DNA of 64,000 nt from CAWGGS01 sp046704745 (GTDB lineage Bacteria > Desulfobacterota > Desulfobulbia > Desulfobulbales > Desulfocapsaceae), in contig JBJKRL010000133.1 of NCBI GenBank assembly GCA_046704745.1, positions 32,988 to 96,987 on the forward strand, written 5' to 3'. A program made the translations under genes and the position numbers. Shown one piece after another: positions 43,689 through 53,275 of the stretch. The first letter of the stretch is position 1, and each line of letters opens with the position of its first letter. The notes beneath the pieces are model-generated. The model saw nothing but the letters and a program-made list of their open reading frames with translations, was not told where the DNA came from and did not search any database.

Positions 43689-46600
43689 TCACATTTCACT
43701 GACAACATTACTCAAAGTCTTTGTTGAATTTTCCAGTTTTTTCAGGGCCTCGACGGTTTCATCAATGGTGAAATTGACGGCATTGGCAGCCTTTTTATTT
43801 TCATTGGACGACGAAACCACACTCATTATCTGATTTTTGACCTCATTGCCGTTGGCATTCAAGACATCCGTTTTCGCGTTTAACCCGCCAACAGAGTCAG
43901 AGATGGTCACAATACCTTCCGATATTTTCTGCATTGCCGCCAGAGCGGTATTGATGACCTCTCCGCCATCACCCAGCATTTTCATGCCGTCTTTCATGAC
44001 GCCAATGGTCTCTCTGGATTCCTCTTCAACCTTCTTGACGATATTGGCGATGTCCACAGCAGATCGGGAACTGTTTTCCGCAAGCTTGCGGATCTCATCG
44101 GCAACAACAGCAAACCCTCGTCCCGCATCACCTGCTCGTGCTGCTTCGATTGCCGCATTAAAGGCCAAAAGATTCGTCTGAGAGGCAATCTCTTTGATAA
44201 TGTCGACAAAGCTGCCGATTTTCCCAAGCTGTCCCACAAGATTGCCGACCATCTGATTACTGCCCTCCATGGATTCATTGATGGCTTTCATTTTTTTGCC
44301 GGCATCGGACCCAGCTTTTTTTGCCTCCTCGGCATCAGCCGTCACTTTCGCCGCCATCTCTGCAGACTTGGTAGTCAAAGATGCCATTTCAGCTGTAAAA
44401 TCGACCATCTTCTCGATGGTATTACTCGATCTGTCAAGGAGACCCACTTCGTTGTCGATGGTTGAATTCATGCTCTCAACATGGGCGGTCGCCTTTTTCA
44501 TCTGGTCAACGGATGCGGCAACCAGTTTGGAGACTTCATTGCTTGCCTCATTGATCAACCGCTCCACCTCGGCCTCAGCAGTGATGTCTGCTATATACTC
44601 GAGTCCGCCTTTGATATTGCCCTTGGCATCTTTGATCGAGACACTGGTCACCTTGACGGGTATGGCTCTGTTGCCTACGTGGGCCGTTGTCTGTCCGGAG
44701 ATCGGTTTGTCACTGCGCATGGCCTGCTGCACACCACACATCTGTGTCCGGCAGTGATCCTTGCAGAAAAGATCAAAACATTTTCGCCCCACAGCCTGAT
44801 CGACCGTCATTCCCACCATGGCTGCACCCGCCGGGTTGATATAGGTTATGGTCATATTGGTATCGACGGCGTGAATCGGGTTCGGTATGGCATTGAGATT
44901 TTCGATCTTCTCGTTGGCCTCCTGCCGCTGTTTCATCTCCTCGGTAATATCCAGGACAAATTCAAGCGCCCCCTTGATATTGCCCTTGGCGTCCTTGATC
45001 GGGGCGCCGGTGTATTTGATCGGCATGATTTTGCCGTCTCCCGGCCGGGCTATGGTCTCTTCGGAGACGATCGAATCGGTCTTCATGGCCCGGGCACAGG
45101 CACATTTTTCCGTTCTACAATGGGGCGTCTTGAACAGATCGTAGCATTTCTTCCCGACAATCTCCTCAGGTCTCAACCCTGTAATTCCCGCCCCGGCAGG
45201 GTTTACATAGGTAATGACAAAATCAGTGTCGATGGACAGGATGGGCGTGGGAATTGAATTGAGGTTGTTGATCTTTTCGTCGGCGGCCTGCTTCTGCCTT
45301 GCCTCCTCCGTCATATCAAGGACATACTCCAGAGCACCCTTGATATTGCCCTTGGCGTCCTTGATGGGGGCACCGGTATATTTGATCGGAATGATCACGC
45401 CTTCGGCTGGCCGGGCGATGGTCTGCTCGGTCACCACTGAACTGGTCTTCATCGCCCGCGCACAGGCACATTTCTCCGTCCTGCAGTGCGGCGTCTTGAA
45501 AAGATTGAAACACTTTTCTCCCATAACCTGCTCTGGCGTCTTGCCGACAACGGCTGCGCCGGCAGGATTCATGAAAGTAATATTGAAATCGGTGTCAATG
45601 GCCATGATCGGCGTCGGGATCGTGTTCAGGTTCTCGATCTTTTCATCGGCCGCCTGCTTCTGCTTTGCCTCCTCCGTCATATCTAAAACGTATTCAAGCG
45701 CACCTTTGATATTGCCCTTGGCGTCCTTGATGGGGGCTCCGGTATATTTGATCGGGATGATCACGCCCTCGGCGGGCCGGGCGATGGTCTGCTCCGTCAC
45801 CACCGCACTGGTCTTCATCGCCCGCGCACAGGCACATTTCTCTGTCTTGCAATGCGGCGTCTTAAAGAGATTGAAACACTTTTCACCCACCACCTGTTCA
45901 GGTGTCTTGCCCACAACGGCCGCTCCAGCCGGATTCATGAAAGTGATATTGAAATCGGTGTCTATAGCCATGATCGGCGTCGGAATCGTATTCAAGTTCT
46001 CGATCTTTTCTTCGGCGGCCTGCTTCTGCTTCACCTCCTCCGTCATATCAAGAACATACTCCAGGGCACCTTTGATATTGCCCTTGGCATCCTTGATTGG
46101 TGCCGCCGTGTACTTAATCGGGATGATGACACCATCGGCAGGACGGGCAATAGTCTGCTCGGTCACCACCGAACTGCTCTTCATCGCCCGGGCGCAGGCA
46201 CATTTCTCCGTCTTGCAATGCGGGGTCTTGAACAGGTTATAGCACTTTCCACCCACTACCTGATCCGGGGTCTTTCCTACCACAGCCGCACCGGCAGGAT
46301 TCATATAGGTGATCGTGTAATCGGTATCAATGGCCATGATCGGCGTCGGGATCGTATTTAAGTTCTCGATCTTCTCGTCGGCAAGTTGTTTCTGTTTTGT
46401 TTCCTGGGTCATATCAATAACATACTCTATAACCCCCTTGATATTGCCTTTGGCGTCTTTAATCGGTGCTCCGGTATATTTAATGGGTATGATCACCCCG
46501 TCCCGCGGCCTGGCTATTGTCTGCTCGGTAATCACCGAATCTGTTTTCATCGCCCGGGCGCAGGCACATTTCTCCGTCTTGCAATGCGGGGTTCTGAACA

Positions 46601-47135
46601 AGTCATAGCATTTTTTCCCTATTGCCTCTTCGGGCGATAACCCTACTACAGCCGCACCGGCAGGATTTATATAGGTTATGCCAAAGGTTGTATCCATTTC
46701 GACGATCGGTGTCGGAATAACGTTGAGATCCGTTGTCATCTGTCTGAGATCCGCCTGGGCATTTTTCAGGGCTGTGATGTCGCTTAAGGTGATGAATACA
46801 CCACTGACTTTCCCGTTCATCAGTGTCGCTTTCGAAGAAAAATACTGGACCGATGTCCCCCCGTTCTTATATATGACCTCGGCTTCCACCGGCTTCTTGA
46901 TCCGTGTCGCTTTGGCACTTGGGCAATCTTTTGTTCCGCAAAGATGTGTGGGGCATGCTTCCTCACACGTCATTTTGTTAATGACACTGGCTGACTTCAA
47001 ATTAAAGGTTTTGAAGAACGGATCGTTTGCCCAGGTAATAATCCGGTCATCACCAACAATGAAGCTCGGCTCCATTAACATATTTAAACATGACACATCC
47101 ATTTCCGCCGTTGCTGCCTTCATTTTCGATTCCAT
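43689..47135 (-). CDS. soluble chemoreceptor with a seven-PAS array
   Basis: This 1148-residue methyl-accepting chemotaxis protein (start at the ATG 47135, which has GAGG at good spacing) has no membrane segment. A divergent PAS-like domain with CPTHLCGTKDC is followed by six PAS units of 122 residues each, then a signalling domain with EIASQTNLLAFNAAIEAARA and GRGFAVVADEIRKLA. Five units carry TPHC[KR]TEKCACARAM behind CY/F-x-LF, and the sixth has DHCRTQMCGVQQAM. The repeated cysteines suggest a redox or metal sensor. It lies 10 bases after a triple CheW gene. Confidence 0.93.
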   Translation of the reverse strand: MESKMKAATAEMDVSCLNMLMEPSFIVGDDRIITWANDPFFKTFNLKSASVINKMTCEEACPTHLCGTKDCPSAKATRIKKPVEAEVIYKNGGTSVQYFSSKATLMNGKVSGVFITLSDITALKNAQADLRQMTTDLNVIPTPIVEMDTTFGITYINPAGAAVVGLSPEEAIGKKCYDLFRTPHCKTEKCACARAMKTDSVITEQTIARPRDGVIIPIKYTGAPIKDAKGNIKGVIEYVIDMTQETKQKQLADEKIENLNTIPTPIMAIDTDYTITYMNPAGAAVVGKTPDQVVGGKCYNLFKTPHCKTEKCACARAMKSSSVVTEQTIARPADGVIIPIKYTAAPIKDAKGNIKGALEYVLDMTEEVKQKQAAEEKIENLNTIPTPIMAIDTDFNITFMNPAGAAVVGKTPEQVVGEKCFNLFKTPHCKTEKCACARAMKTSAVVTEQTIARPAEGVIIPIKYTGAPIKDAKGNIKGALEYVLDMTEEAKQKQAADEKIENLNTIPTPIMAIDTDFNITFMNPAGAAVVGKTPEQVMGEKCFNLFKTPHCRTEKCACARAMKTSSVVTEQTIARPAEGVIIPIKYTGAPIKDAKGNIKGALEYVLDMTEEARQKQAADEKINNLNSIPTPILSIDTDFVITYVNPAGAGITGLRPEEIVGKKCYDLFKTPHCRTEKCACARAMKTDSIVSEETIARPGDGKIMPIKYTGAPIKDAKGNIKGALEFVLDITEEMKQRQEANEKIENLNAIPNPIHAVDTNMTITYINPAGAAMVGMTVDQAVGRKCFDLFCKDHCRTQMCGVQQAMRSDKPISGQTTAHVGNRAIPVKVTSVSIKDAKGNIKGGLEYIADITAEAEVERLINEASNEVSKLVAASVDQMKKATAHVESMNSTIDNEVGLLDRSSNTIEKMVDFTAEMASLTTKSAEMAAKVTADAEEAKKAGSDAGKKMKAINESMEGSNQMVGNLVGQLGKIGSFVDIIKEIASQTNLLAFNAAIEAARAGDAGRGFAVVADEIRKLAENSSRSAVDIANIVKKVEEESRETIGVMKDGMKMLGDGGEVINTALAAMQKISEGIVTISDSVGGLNAKTDVLNANGNEVKNQIMSVVSSSNENKKAANAVNFTIDETVEALKKLENSTKTLSNVVSEM
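44532..46727 (-). repeat. six in-frame tandem repeats of exactly 366 bp inside the chemoreceptor gene
   Basis: Equivalent points recur at 44945, 45311, 45677, 46043 and 46409, each 366 bp apart, so no insertion or deletion has occurred between units. The middle units (third and fourth) are nearly identical in protein and very close in DNA, and the outer units are more diverged, which suggests stepwise duplication by unequal crossing-over. Each unit begins at LNxIPTPI. Confidence 0.95.
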
Positions 47136-47145
47136 TCTCATCACC

Positions 47146-48657
47146 TCACTTTTCGTCTGTAGTTACTGCTAAAGTATCCACTGAAGACTCGTCTTCAAAA
47201 CTCATTTCCATATGATTTCGCATCAGGTTGTCGACATTGATCACCAGGACATGTTCACTCATCCCATCACTGTTGCTGAAATCGATCAGCCGGTCCAGGG
47301 TGTCTCTTCTCCCGGCCAGTTGAGGATTCAATGATGGTGTTTCATGAAATTCCTCCTGTTTGTAGATGGTCACAATACGATCAACCTCCAATGCCAAAAT
47401 ACCCGCTTTTCCTCGGCAAATAATCAGTTTGCTCTTTGCCGACCCCGATTTTCGGCGGGGATAGCTATAGAAACTTCTCAGATTGACAACCGGGACTACC
47501 TGCCCCCGCAGATTGATAACCTGAGAAGTAAAGCCCTTGGCACAGGGAAGCCCCATGACACCGTCATATTCAATGATTTCCTGAACATCCTTAATTTCAA
47601 TTGCAAAATTCTTTTCTATTTCAAATATGAGATAACAATTCTCGGTGATCAGATGGTGTGCCTGTATTTTATTAAGTCGATCTTCATCCACCACCTCTTT
47701 TTTCCCGTTTATCCGAGCCAGGGATTTGATTGTCTCTATATGATCGCCGACGATTCTCGGCATATCGAGCAACATGATATTTCCACCGTTTTTTCGTGCA
47801 TGTATCCCGGAAACTTTCCCATCTGCGGTGTTCGGCATAGGCAGAATTTCGTTATCCGGCACCGAGAGAATCTCTTTGACCTCCTCAACAATCATTCCCA
47901 AGGTACAATCCTCACAAGATAACACCAATATCCTCCATGCCTCGTCCACGCCCAATTTTGATATGTCTTCCTCTGTCAACAGATAACGGGAATCAACTAC
48001 CGGGATAACACTGCCCCGCAGCTGCAATGCTCCTTCGACTACGCCGCTCTTAAAAATATCATTAATATCAGTATAGAAAGTGATTTCCTGTGAATATTCC
48101 ACCGGCACCCCATACTCCTGTCCACAGGAAGAAAAAACGACATATCGTGAATAAGTGACGGATTTGAGATCGGCAGTGTACGCCTTGTCGGCTATCTGTT
48201 TTTCCAACTCAGACAATTCACCTGAAAAAAGGCGATCAAGCTCGAGCAGTTCCACGGTTCGCCTGCCTTTTTCCAGTGAGATAAGAGCAGAAATGATCTT
48301 GTCTTCTGTCTGAAGCAGGCTGTTCACTGGTCTGATCTGGGAAGATTCGACCCTGAAAACATCCTTGATATCATCAACCATCAATCCATACCGGTTATCA
48401 AGCAGGGTCACCACCGCAACCTTCGCTGCGTCATTATAGGCCTTCCCCGACAGGCCTAGCCGTTTTTTCAAGTTTATTATCGGAATGACATCATCGCGCA
48501 GATGCATGATTCCCTCAAGAAAATCAATACTTGCCGGCAGTGCCTGAATCATTCCGTTGATCGGTGTCGCCTCGTTGACTTTATCCGCCCGCAAGGCAAT
48601 CTCCAAACCTGTCGACTGGTCTAGCACAAACGATGCAAACAGTTGTTCCTGTGTCAT
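47146..48657 (-). CDS. triple-CheW-domain coupling protein
   Basis: The 503-residue protein contains three CheW domains in tandem (about 5-155, 165-320 and 335-490), recognised by LRDDVIPIINLKKRLGL, LRGSVIPVVDSRYLL and LRGQVVPVVNLRSFY. CheW couples receptors to the kinase CheA; multi-domain forms occur in deltaproteobacteria. It lies directly upstream of the PAS-array chemoreceptor in the same operon. No CheA gene is in the window, so the pair must use a kinase encoded elsewhere. A good ATG starts MTQEQLFASF. Confidence 0.92.
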   Translation of the reverse strand: MTQEQLFASFVLDQSTGLEIALRADKVNEATPINGMIQALPASIDFLEGIMHLRDDVIPIINLKKRLGLSGKAYNDAAKVAVVTLLDNRYGLMVDDIKDVFRVESSQIRPVNSLLQTEDKIISALISLEKGRRTVELLELDRLFSGELSELEKQIADKAYTADLKSVTYSRYVVFSSCGQEYGVPVEYSQEITFYTDINDIFKSGVVEGALQLRGSVIPVVDSRYLLTEEDISKLGVDEAWRILVLSCEDCTLGMIVEEVKEILSVPDNEILPMPNTADGKVSGIHARKNGGNIMLLDMPRIVGDHIETIKSLARINGKKEVVDEDRLNKIQAHHLITENCYLIFEIEKNFAIEIKDVQEIIEYDGVMGLPCAKGFTSQVINLRGQVVPVVNLRSFYSYPRRKSGSAKSKLIICRGKAGILALEVDRIVTIYKQEEFHETPSLNPQLAGRRDTLDRLIDFSNSDGMSEHVLVINVDNLMRNHMEMSFEDESSVDTLAVTTDEK

Positions 48658-48709
48658 TGTCTTTGATCCACTCTCTATTTTTATTTATCAGGCGGCAAAA
48701 AAGGCTGCT

Positions 48710-49147
48710 CTAATTACGCCAGCAGCTTTCATCAGTTTCAGTGATTTTTGTTTTCCCTATCATCTTCTCCATCACCGCATTCATCTCGGAGACATCGGTA
48801 TCTATTGAAGCAATGTATCTGGGCTTGAGGAGATGACAACGACTATCATTGCGACTTTCATCTTCTCCTACTATCAAGATTATCCGAAACTCCTCAAATA
48901 CCTCTCTATGTTCGACCAACTCGCCGAGTTCGGCATCATCTCCGGCATAGAGGATCATCATGTCGCCGTTTCTTATAAACATGCTGTCTAATCCCGTGAA
49001 GAAAGATCCTCCAGGAAGAACAACTACTTCTCTTAGAACGGGAATCTTATGTAACAAGACAAGACAGCGCTGGCTGCATACCAAATAACGACATCCGTTA
49101 TCACAATGGGAACTTACGGCTGGATAAAAGAAAATATTCACAGGCAA
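48710..49147 (-). CDS. hypothetical protein, possibly receiver-like without a phospho-acceptor
   Basis: The 145-residue frame has a coding-like C-terminal half: GDMMILYAGDDAELGELVEH, FRIILIVGEDESRND and LLKPRYIASIDTDVSEM. The strand-loop spacing resembles the second half of receiver domains, with KP near the fifth strand, but no conserved Asp pair is seen. The start is uncertain: the first possible codon is TTG and a GTG follows two codons later, without a clear ribosome-binding site. It precedes the CheW gene by 52 bases on the same strand and may belong to that chemosensory operon. Confidence 0.5.
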   Translation of the reverse strand: MPVNIFFYPAVSSHCDNGCRYLVCSQRCLVLLHKIPVLREVVVLPGGSFFTGLDSMFIRNGDMMILYAGDDAELGELVEHREVFEEFRIILIVGEDESRNDSRCHLLKPRYIASIDTDVSEMNAVMEKMIGKTKITETDESCWRN

Positions 49148-49318
49148 ACGATGGGTTGAGGTTTTTTCTTATCTACTCTTGAAATGTTGTGACGGCACTT
49201 AAGCAAAAGAGCACTTTTCGTGCCAGGTGTGCTACATCGTCCATATAATAAAAAAACGTCTGTTATTTAATGGGGTTTAAGAATACGTTAGATTTCCGGC
49301 CCGGAAGATGTCCTTCTT

Positions 49319-50121
49319 GGTCCTGTCAACAAATGTGAACAGGCAATGATTTTCAGCACAACTCTCAATGGAAATGAGGGAATATTGAAGTTTAGGGAGG
49401 TAAAGGGGCGGAGGAGATTCGATTAAAATTGTCTACAACTTTGAATCTGATCGGGTTGCACCTGGGAAAAGCCAATAGAGACAAAACGATGTGTCATAAT
49501 CGGAAGGAAAGGTTTCTTTTGATGAAATTTTCCATGGAATTCGTCAAACAATCAATTCATTCACGACCTCGACAAACTCTTTTATTTTAAAGGGTTTTTC
49601 AATAACAAGGTTGGCACCTAATTGCGCTGCAAGATCCAAATATGTTCCGCTGCCTAACCTGCCGCCTCCAGACAAGGCAATAATTTTCGGTCTTGGCAGC
49701 TGCCTGTTGAGTTCCATAATGACCTCTAACCCATCTTTTTCCGGCATGACGATATCCGTGATCACCAGACATGGATAATTGGAATAATACAAACTCAATC
49801 CTTTTTGCCCATCATTTGCTTCCAAGACCCTAAATCCCGCATCTTCAAGAAGGTCACGAATCAATTTCAGCACGATTTCATTATCATCTATGACAAGTAT
49901 TGTCTTCATTCTCTCCTTTTCCAAAGGCCCTTTTTAATCAATCGTGATGGTAAAATTTAGTATTTAGCACTTTTCATGCCAATGATCGCATAGGCGCTGA
50001 AATTCAAAAAAACGGCCTTTTTCAAGGCACGCCAAATAAAATATTGAACACATTGTCTCGAGATTAGGAACGAATGAGGTGTCAACAAAAGTGAACAGTA
50101 GTCACTATTGTTGACAGGACC
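49319..50121. repeat. 803-bp segment bounded by 19-bp inverted repeats and carrying a receiver gene
   Basis: The left end GGTCCTGTCAACAAATGTG (49319-49337) and the reverse complement of the right end (50103-50121) agree at 17 of 19 positions. A third copy, TGTCAACAAAAGTGAACAG (50080-50098), lies just inside the right end and matches the left one at 18 of 19. The only gene inside is the CheY-like gene. The gene-free flanks within the segment (49337-49543 and 49910-50079) show nothing else. The repeats resemble insertion-sequence ends of the TGTTCACTTTTGTTGACA type; no transposase is present. Confidence 0.5.
49544..49909 (-). CDS. stand-alone CheY-like response regulator
   Basis: From MKTILVIDDNEIVLKL (ATG at 49909, with AAAAGGAGAGA just upstream) the product is a 121-residue receiver domain with the acidic pair DD near residue 8-9, the phospho-acceptor Asp in YPCLVITDIVMPEKDG, and the conserved Lys in NLVIEKPFKIKEF. 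No output domain is attached. The nearest chemosensory genes (CheW and receptor) are 0.9 kb away, but this gene is enclosed by inverted repeats, so it may be a recent arrival. Confidence 0.9.
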   Translation of the reverse strand: MKTILVIDDNEIVLKLIRDLLEDAGFRVLEANDGQKGLSLYYSNYPCLVITDIVMPEKDGLEVIMELNRQLPRPKIIALSGGGRLGSGTYLDLAAQLGANLVIEKPFKIKEFVEVVNELIV

Positions 50122-50210
50122 TGGACAAAAACTGGAGGATAAAAGTCAGCTCGGTGTACTCATAAAATAAAGAAGATCAGAATCTCGTCTGTGGGATATC
50201 GGATTATGAT

Positions 50211-51611
50211 TTATTTTCCTTCGATCTGATCCAGGGCGGAAAGGGCGGCTATTTTTAAAGCCTCCGAGTAGGTCGGAAAGTTAAAGATATTGTCGATGAA
50301 CAGATTGATCTTGGCATTATGAAATATGGCCAACAGAGCGATATGAATGATTTCCACAGCTCCGGCCCCCAGAATATGTACCCCGAGGATCTCGCGGGTA
50401 TCACTGTGCACGATCATTTTTAAAAGGCCCTCGCTTTCTCCCGAGATTTGACCGCGCGGCAGCTCCTCGTAGGTGCATCTGCCAACCACGATTTTATACC
50501 CCAGGGCCTCCGCCTCCTCCTCGGTTATCCCCACATACGAGATTTCCGGTATGGTATAGATGCCAATCGGAAAAAGACGGGGAAAGCCTTCCGCTCTCAT
50601 CTTCAAGGCATTAAGCGCTGCCAACCGCCCTTGGGTAATCGACGTTGCGGCAAGACTCGGCCAGCCGATAACATCACCCACCGCATAAATATCCGGTACC
50701 GTCGTCTGGTAAAGCTCATTAACTTTTATATAACTCCCGTCACACACAATGCCCGCTTTCTCAATACCGAGCATGGAGGTGTTGGCTTCCCTTCCCAGGG
50801 CGAAGAAGAGTGTCTCGGCCATAAATTCCCTGCCGGAATCCAATGTTAGTTTTGCCGCACCATTTACTCGTTCGATAACAAACTTGCCGCAGTTAGCAAC
50901 ATACTCGATATTTCCCTGGGGAAAATTTGCCTTTAAGTACTCAATGATTTCATGATCGATGAATTTTAATAACCGAGGTCCGGTATCCAACAAGGTTACC
51001 TTTACGCCTAAGGCGGCAAATATTGTCGCATATTCAGAACCGATCACTCCACCGCCCAGGATCAGCATGGAGTTCGGTATGGTTTTCATGTTGAGTATGC
51101 TTGTGGAATCAACCACAATTTTATGATCGAACGGAATATCTGCAGGGGTCCTTGGGCAGGATCCGGTGGCGATGATGATGAACTTTCCTCGAACGTGGAT
51201 CTTTTCGTTGTTGAGACAGTCGACCTTTATTTCCTTTTCACCGATAAAGGTGGCGTTTCCCCGGATAAGCTTGACACCACTGCGTTTCAACTGATCTTCA
51301 ATGATCGTATGCTCTTTTAGACGGACATACTGCAGGCGGTCTTTCAGTCTGTCCATGGAGATTTCAACATCTGAAATAGAGCAAACGGTATCTTCGGAAA
51401 AGACCTTTCTCGTCAGATGACCGGTCAGATAAAGGACGGCTTCGCGCAGTGTCTTGCTGGGAAAAGTCCCGGTGTTCACACAAACCCCTCCCAGCGAACC
51501 TTCTCTTTCCAGAATCAGGACTTTTTTGTTTGCTTTGGCTGCAGTCAGGGCTGCAGACAAACCAGCAGGCCCTGTTCCGATAATGATAAAATCATATTCG
51601 TTATTATCCAT
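50211..51611 (-). CDS. SthA-like NAD(P) transhydrogenase / flavoprotein disulfide-reductase family
   Basis: From MDNNEYDFIIIGTGPAGLSAA the product has 466 residues. It has FAD and NAD Rossmann motifs (GTGPAGLS, LGGGVIGSEYATIF), FAD-binding TVPDIYAVGDVIGWP and a C-terminal dimer domain (NIFNFPTYSEALKIAAL). The redox-active region reads GGVCVNTGTFPSKT: the first Cys is present but the second of the usual CxxxxC pair is Thr, as in soluble transhydrogenase SthA. It would exchange hydride between NADH and NADPH. The 61 upstream codons are not conserved. Gene follows the ECF ATPase by 25 bases. Confidence 0.85.
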   Translation of the reverse strand: MDNNEYDFIIIGTGPAGLSAALTAAKANKKVLILEREGSLGGVCVNTGTFPSKTLREAVLYLTGHLTRKVFSEDTVCSISDVEISMDRLKDRLQYVRLKEHTIIEDQLKRSGVKLIRGNATFIGEKEIKVDCLNNEKIHVRGKFIIIATGSCPRTPADIPFDHKIVVDSTSILNMKTIPNSMLILGGGVIGSEYATIFAALGVKVTLLDTGPRLLKFIDHEIIEYLKANFPQGNIEYVANCGKFVIERVNGAAKLTLDSGREFMAETLFFALGREANTSMLGIEKAGIVCDGSYIKVNELYQTTVPDIYAVGDVIGWPSLAATSITQGRLAALNALKMRAEGFPRLFPIGIYTIPEISYVGITEEEAEALGYKIVVGRCTYEELPRGQISGESEGLLKMIVHSDTREILGVHILGAGAVEIIHIALLAIFHNAKINLFIDNIFNFPTYSEALKIAALSALDQIEGK

Positions 51612-51636
51612 GGAAAAAGAATACTTCAAAAGATAT

Positions 51637-52416
51637 TCAATGACAAATAGATGTTCCGTGGTTGATATGGAAATGGGAAAGATTACAGTGGTGGAGCAAA
51701 TCATGATCCGCCAGTATTTGACCGGGAGTGCCGGATGCCACAAGATGATGGTTCTCATCAAAAACCGAGATCCCGGTGGCGAATTTCTGGGCAAAGGCCA
51801 GATCGTGGGTGGCCGTAATCACCGTCTTGTTCTGCTGCCTCAGATCAAGGATGAAATCGACCAGCCAGGATTGGCTGCGCGGATCAAGGCCGATGGTGGG
51901 CTCATCGAGGAGCCAGACATCGGGATTAAGGCTGAGCAGGGAGGCCAGGGCCACCCTCCTTTTCTCCCCTCCGGAAAGACGATGCGGGGCGCGATCAAGC
52001 AATTTCTCTATTCGCAACGCTGCAAGGGCTGCATCAACCCGTCGTTGCACCTCATCATTGTCAAACCCGAGTTGCAGAGGGGCAAAGGCAACCTCATCCA
52101 TTACCGAGGCACAGAACAACTGCACATCGGTATCCTGAAAGACCAGACCCACTCGACGACGAAAGGCGAAATTAACGGCATCGTCTCGAAGCCGATCCTC
52201 GGTCAACGGGTCTCCGAAAGCCGCAATCTCTCCCTGGCTGGGAAAATACAGCCCATCCAACAACTTAAGGAGTGTGGACTTGCCGCTGCCATTGGCCCCT
52301 AAAACCACCAGCGATTCACCCTGCCGAACCGTCAAATCGATATTTTCCAATGCAATCTGACTGTCATCATAGGCAAAGGAAACGTTACAAACTTCAAAAA
52401 CAGGCGCTTGTGTCAA
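51637..52416 (-). CDS. ECF/CbiO-type ABC transporter ATPase
   Basis: The 259-residue protein has Walker A VLGANGSGKSTLL, the Q-loop GLVFQDTDVQLFC typical of CbiO/EcfA ATPases, the signature LSGGEKRRVALAS and Walker B DVWLLDEPTIGLDP. It energises uptake of a vitamin or metal ion through an energy-coupling factor complex. The T component is encoded 24 bases upstream. No S component (such as CbiM) is adjacent, so the substrate is open. Confidence 0.9.
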   Translation of the reverse strand: MTQAPVFEVCNVSFAYDDSQIALENIDLTVRQGESLVVLGANGSGKSTLLKLLDGLYFPSQGEIAAFGDPLTEDRLRDDAVNFAFRRRVGLVFQDTDVQLFCASVMDEVAFAPLQLGFDNDEVQRRVDAALAALRIEKLLDRAPHRLSGGEKRRVALASLLSLNPDVWLLDEPTIGLDPRSQSWLVDFILDLRQQNKTVITATHDLAFAQKFATGISVFDENHHLVASGTPGQILADHDLLHHCNLSHFHINHGTSICH

Positions 52417-52440
52417 GATATTTCTCCATAAAACAAGGAC

Positions 52441-53268
52441 TCATCGTCCCAGGTAAAAGACCGAGATACTTATCACAGTGAAAAAACCGGCCCACAACCA
52501 ATCCCGTCTTTGCATTCGAAACGGCTTCAAGGTCACCACTGTCCCTCTATAGCCCCGGGATACCATGGCCAGATAGACCTCACTGCTCATAGTAAGCGAT
52601 TTACCAAGCAGTGTTGCTCCGATAGCAGACAGCATATGCCTCTCCTGCTTCCCCGACATTCTGCCGATCACTCTGCTTTTTCGAGACAAAAACATGTCGT
52701 TGGCAACATGCAACAGAAGGTAAATATAACGAAATGTCATACCAAGAACCAAAATAAACACATCGGGAACCTTAAGGACACCGAGTGCACCGAGTACGGT
52801 ATTCCAAGGCGTCGTCAGAATCAACAGGAAGACAAGGGAAACGGAGGTGGCAACCCGCAGCAGAAGAAAGAGCACGCTCCTGGCTCCAGGCTGCGTGACA
52901 ATCAGACCAAAAGGCAGGTGAAAAAGAGGCTGGCCCGGGATGAGAAACAAGGCGGGTAACGCGACGATACCGGTAAACAGAGGAACCGCGAGCCAGACCC
53001 GACGAATAAAAAAATCCACCGGGACCGCCGAGAACAGGGCCAAAACGAGGACCAGAAAATAGACGCCGACTATCACCCAGAGATTATGGGCCATATTGAC
53101 TCCAACCAACAAGGCCAACGTGATTATAATCTTGAGACGAGGGTCCAGGGACTGAAAGAAGCCCTGTTGCCGGCTAACAGCCTCGGCAAAGAGGGACCGC
53201 TCCAAGGTTTGAGTGATTCCGCTCAGGGTCTTTTCAAGAAAACGGCTGCGTTTTAACATGGAGTTCAT
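52441..53268 (-). CDS. ECF/CbiQ-type transmembrane T component
   Basis: From the ATG at 53268 the product has 275 residues (MNSMLKRSRFLEKTLSG), with five or six membrane helices and the family word FQSLDPRLKIIITLALL. The T-component coupling helices with the Ala-Arg-Gly-type motif appear in LAMVSRGYRGTV. There is no clear ribosome-binding site for this ATG or for the one at 53259. A hairpin with a T-run ends just upstream, so expression is probably controlled by the leader described next. The partner ATPase follows directly. Confidence 0.85.
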   Translation of the reverse strand: MNSMLKRSRFLEKTLSGITQTLERSLFAEAVSRQQGFFQSLDPRLKIIITLALLVGVNMAHNLWVIVGVYFLVLVLALFSAVPVDFFIRRVWLAVPLFTGIVALPALFLIPGQPLFHLPFGLIVTQPGARSVLFLLLRVATSVSLVFLLILTTPWNTVLGALGVLKVPDVFILVLGMTFRYIYLLLHVANDMFLSRKSRVIGRMSGKQERHMLSAIGATLLGKSLTMSSEVYLAMVSRGYRGTVVTLKPFRMQRRDWLWAGFFTVISISVFYLGR

Positions 53269-53275
53269 GAAAAAC

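Noticed and set aside
44532..46727. Forward-strand frame of 342 residues inside the chemoreceptor repeats
   Set aside because: It is an antisense shadow of the repeated PAS units; its length reflects the repeat codon pattern, not a gene.
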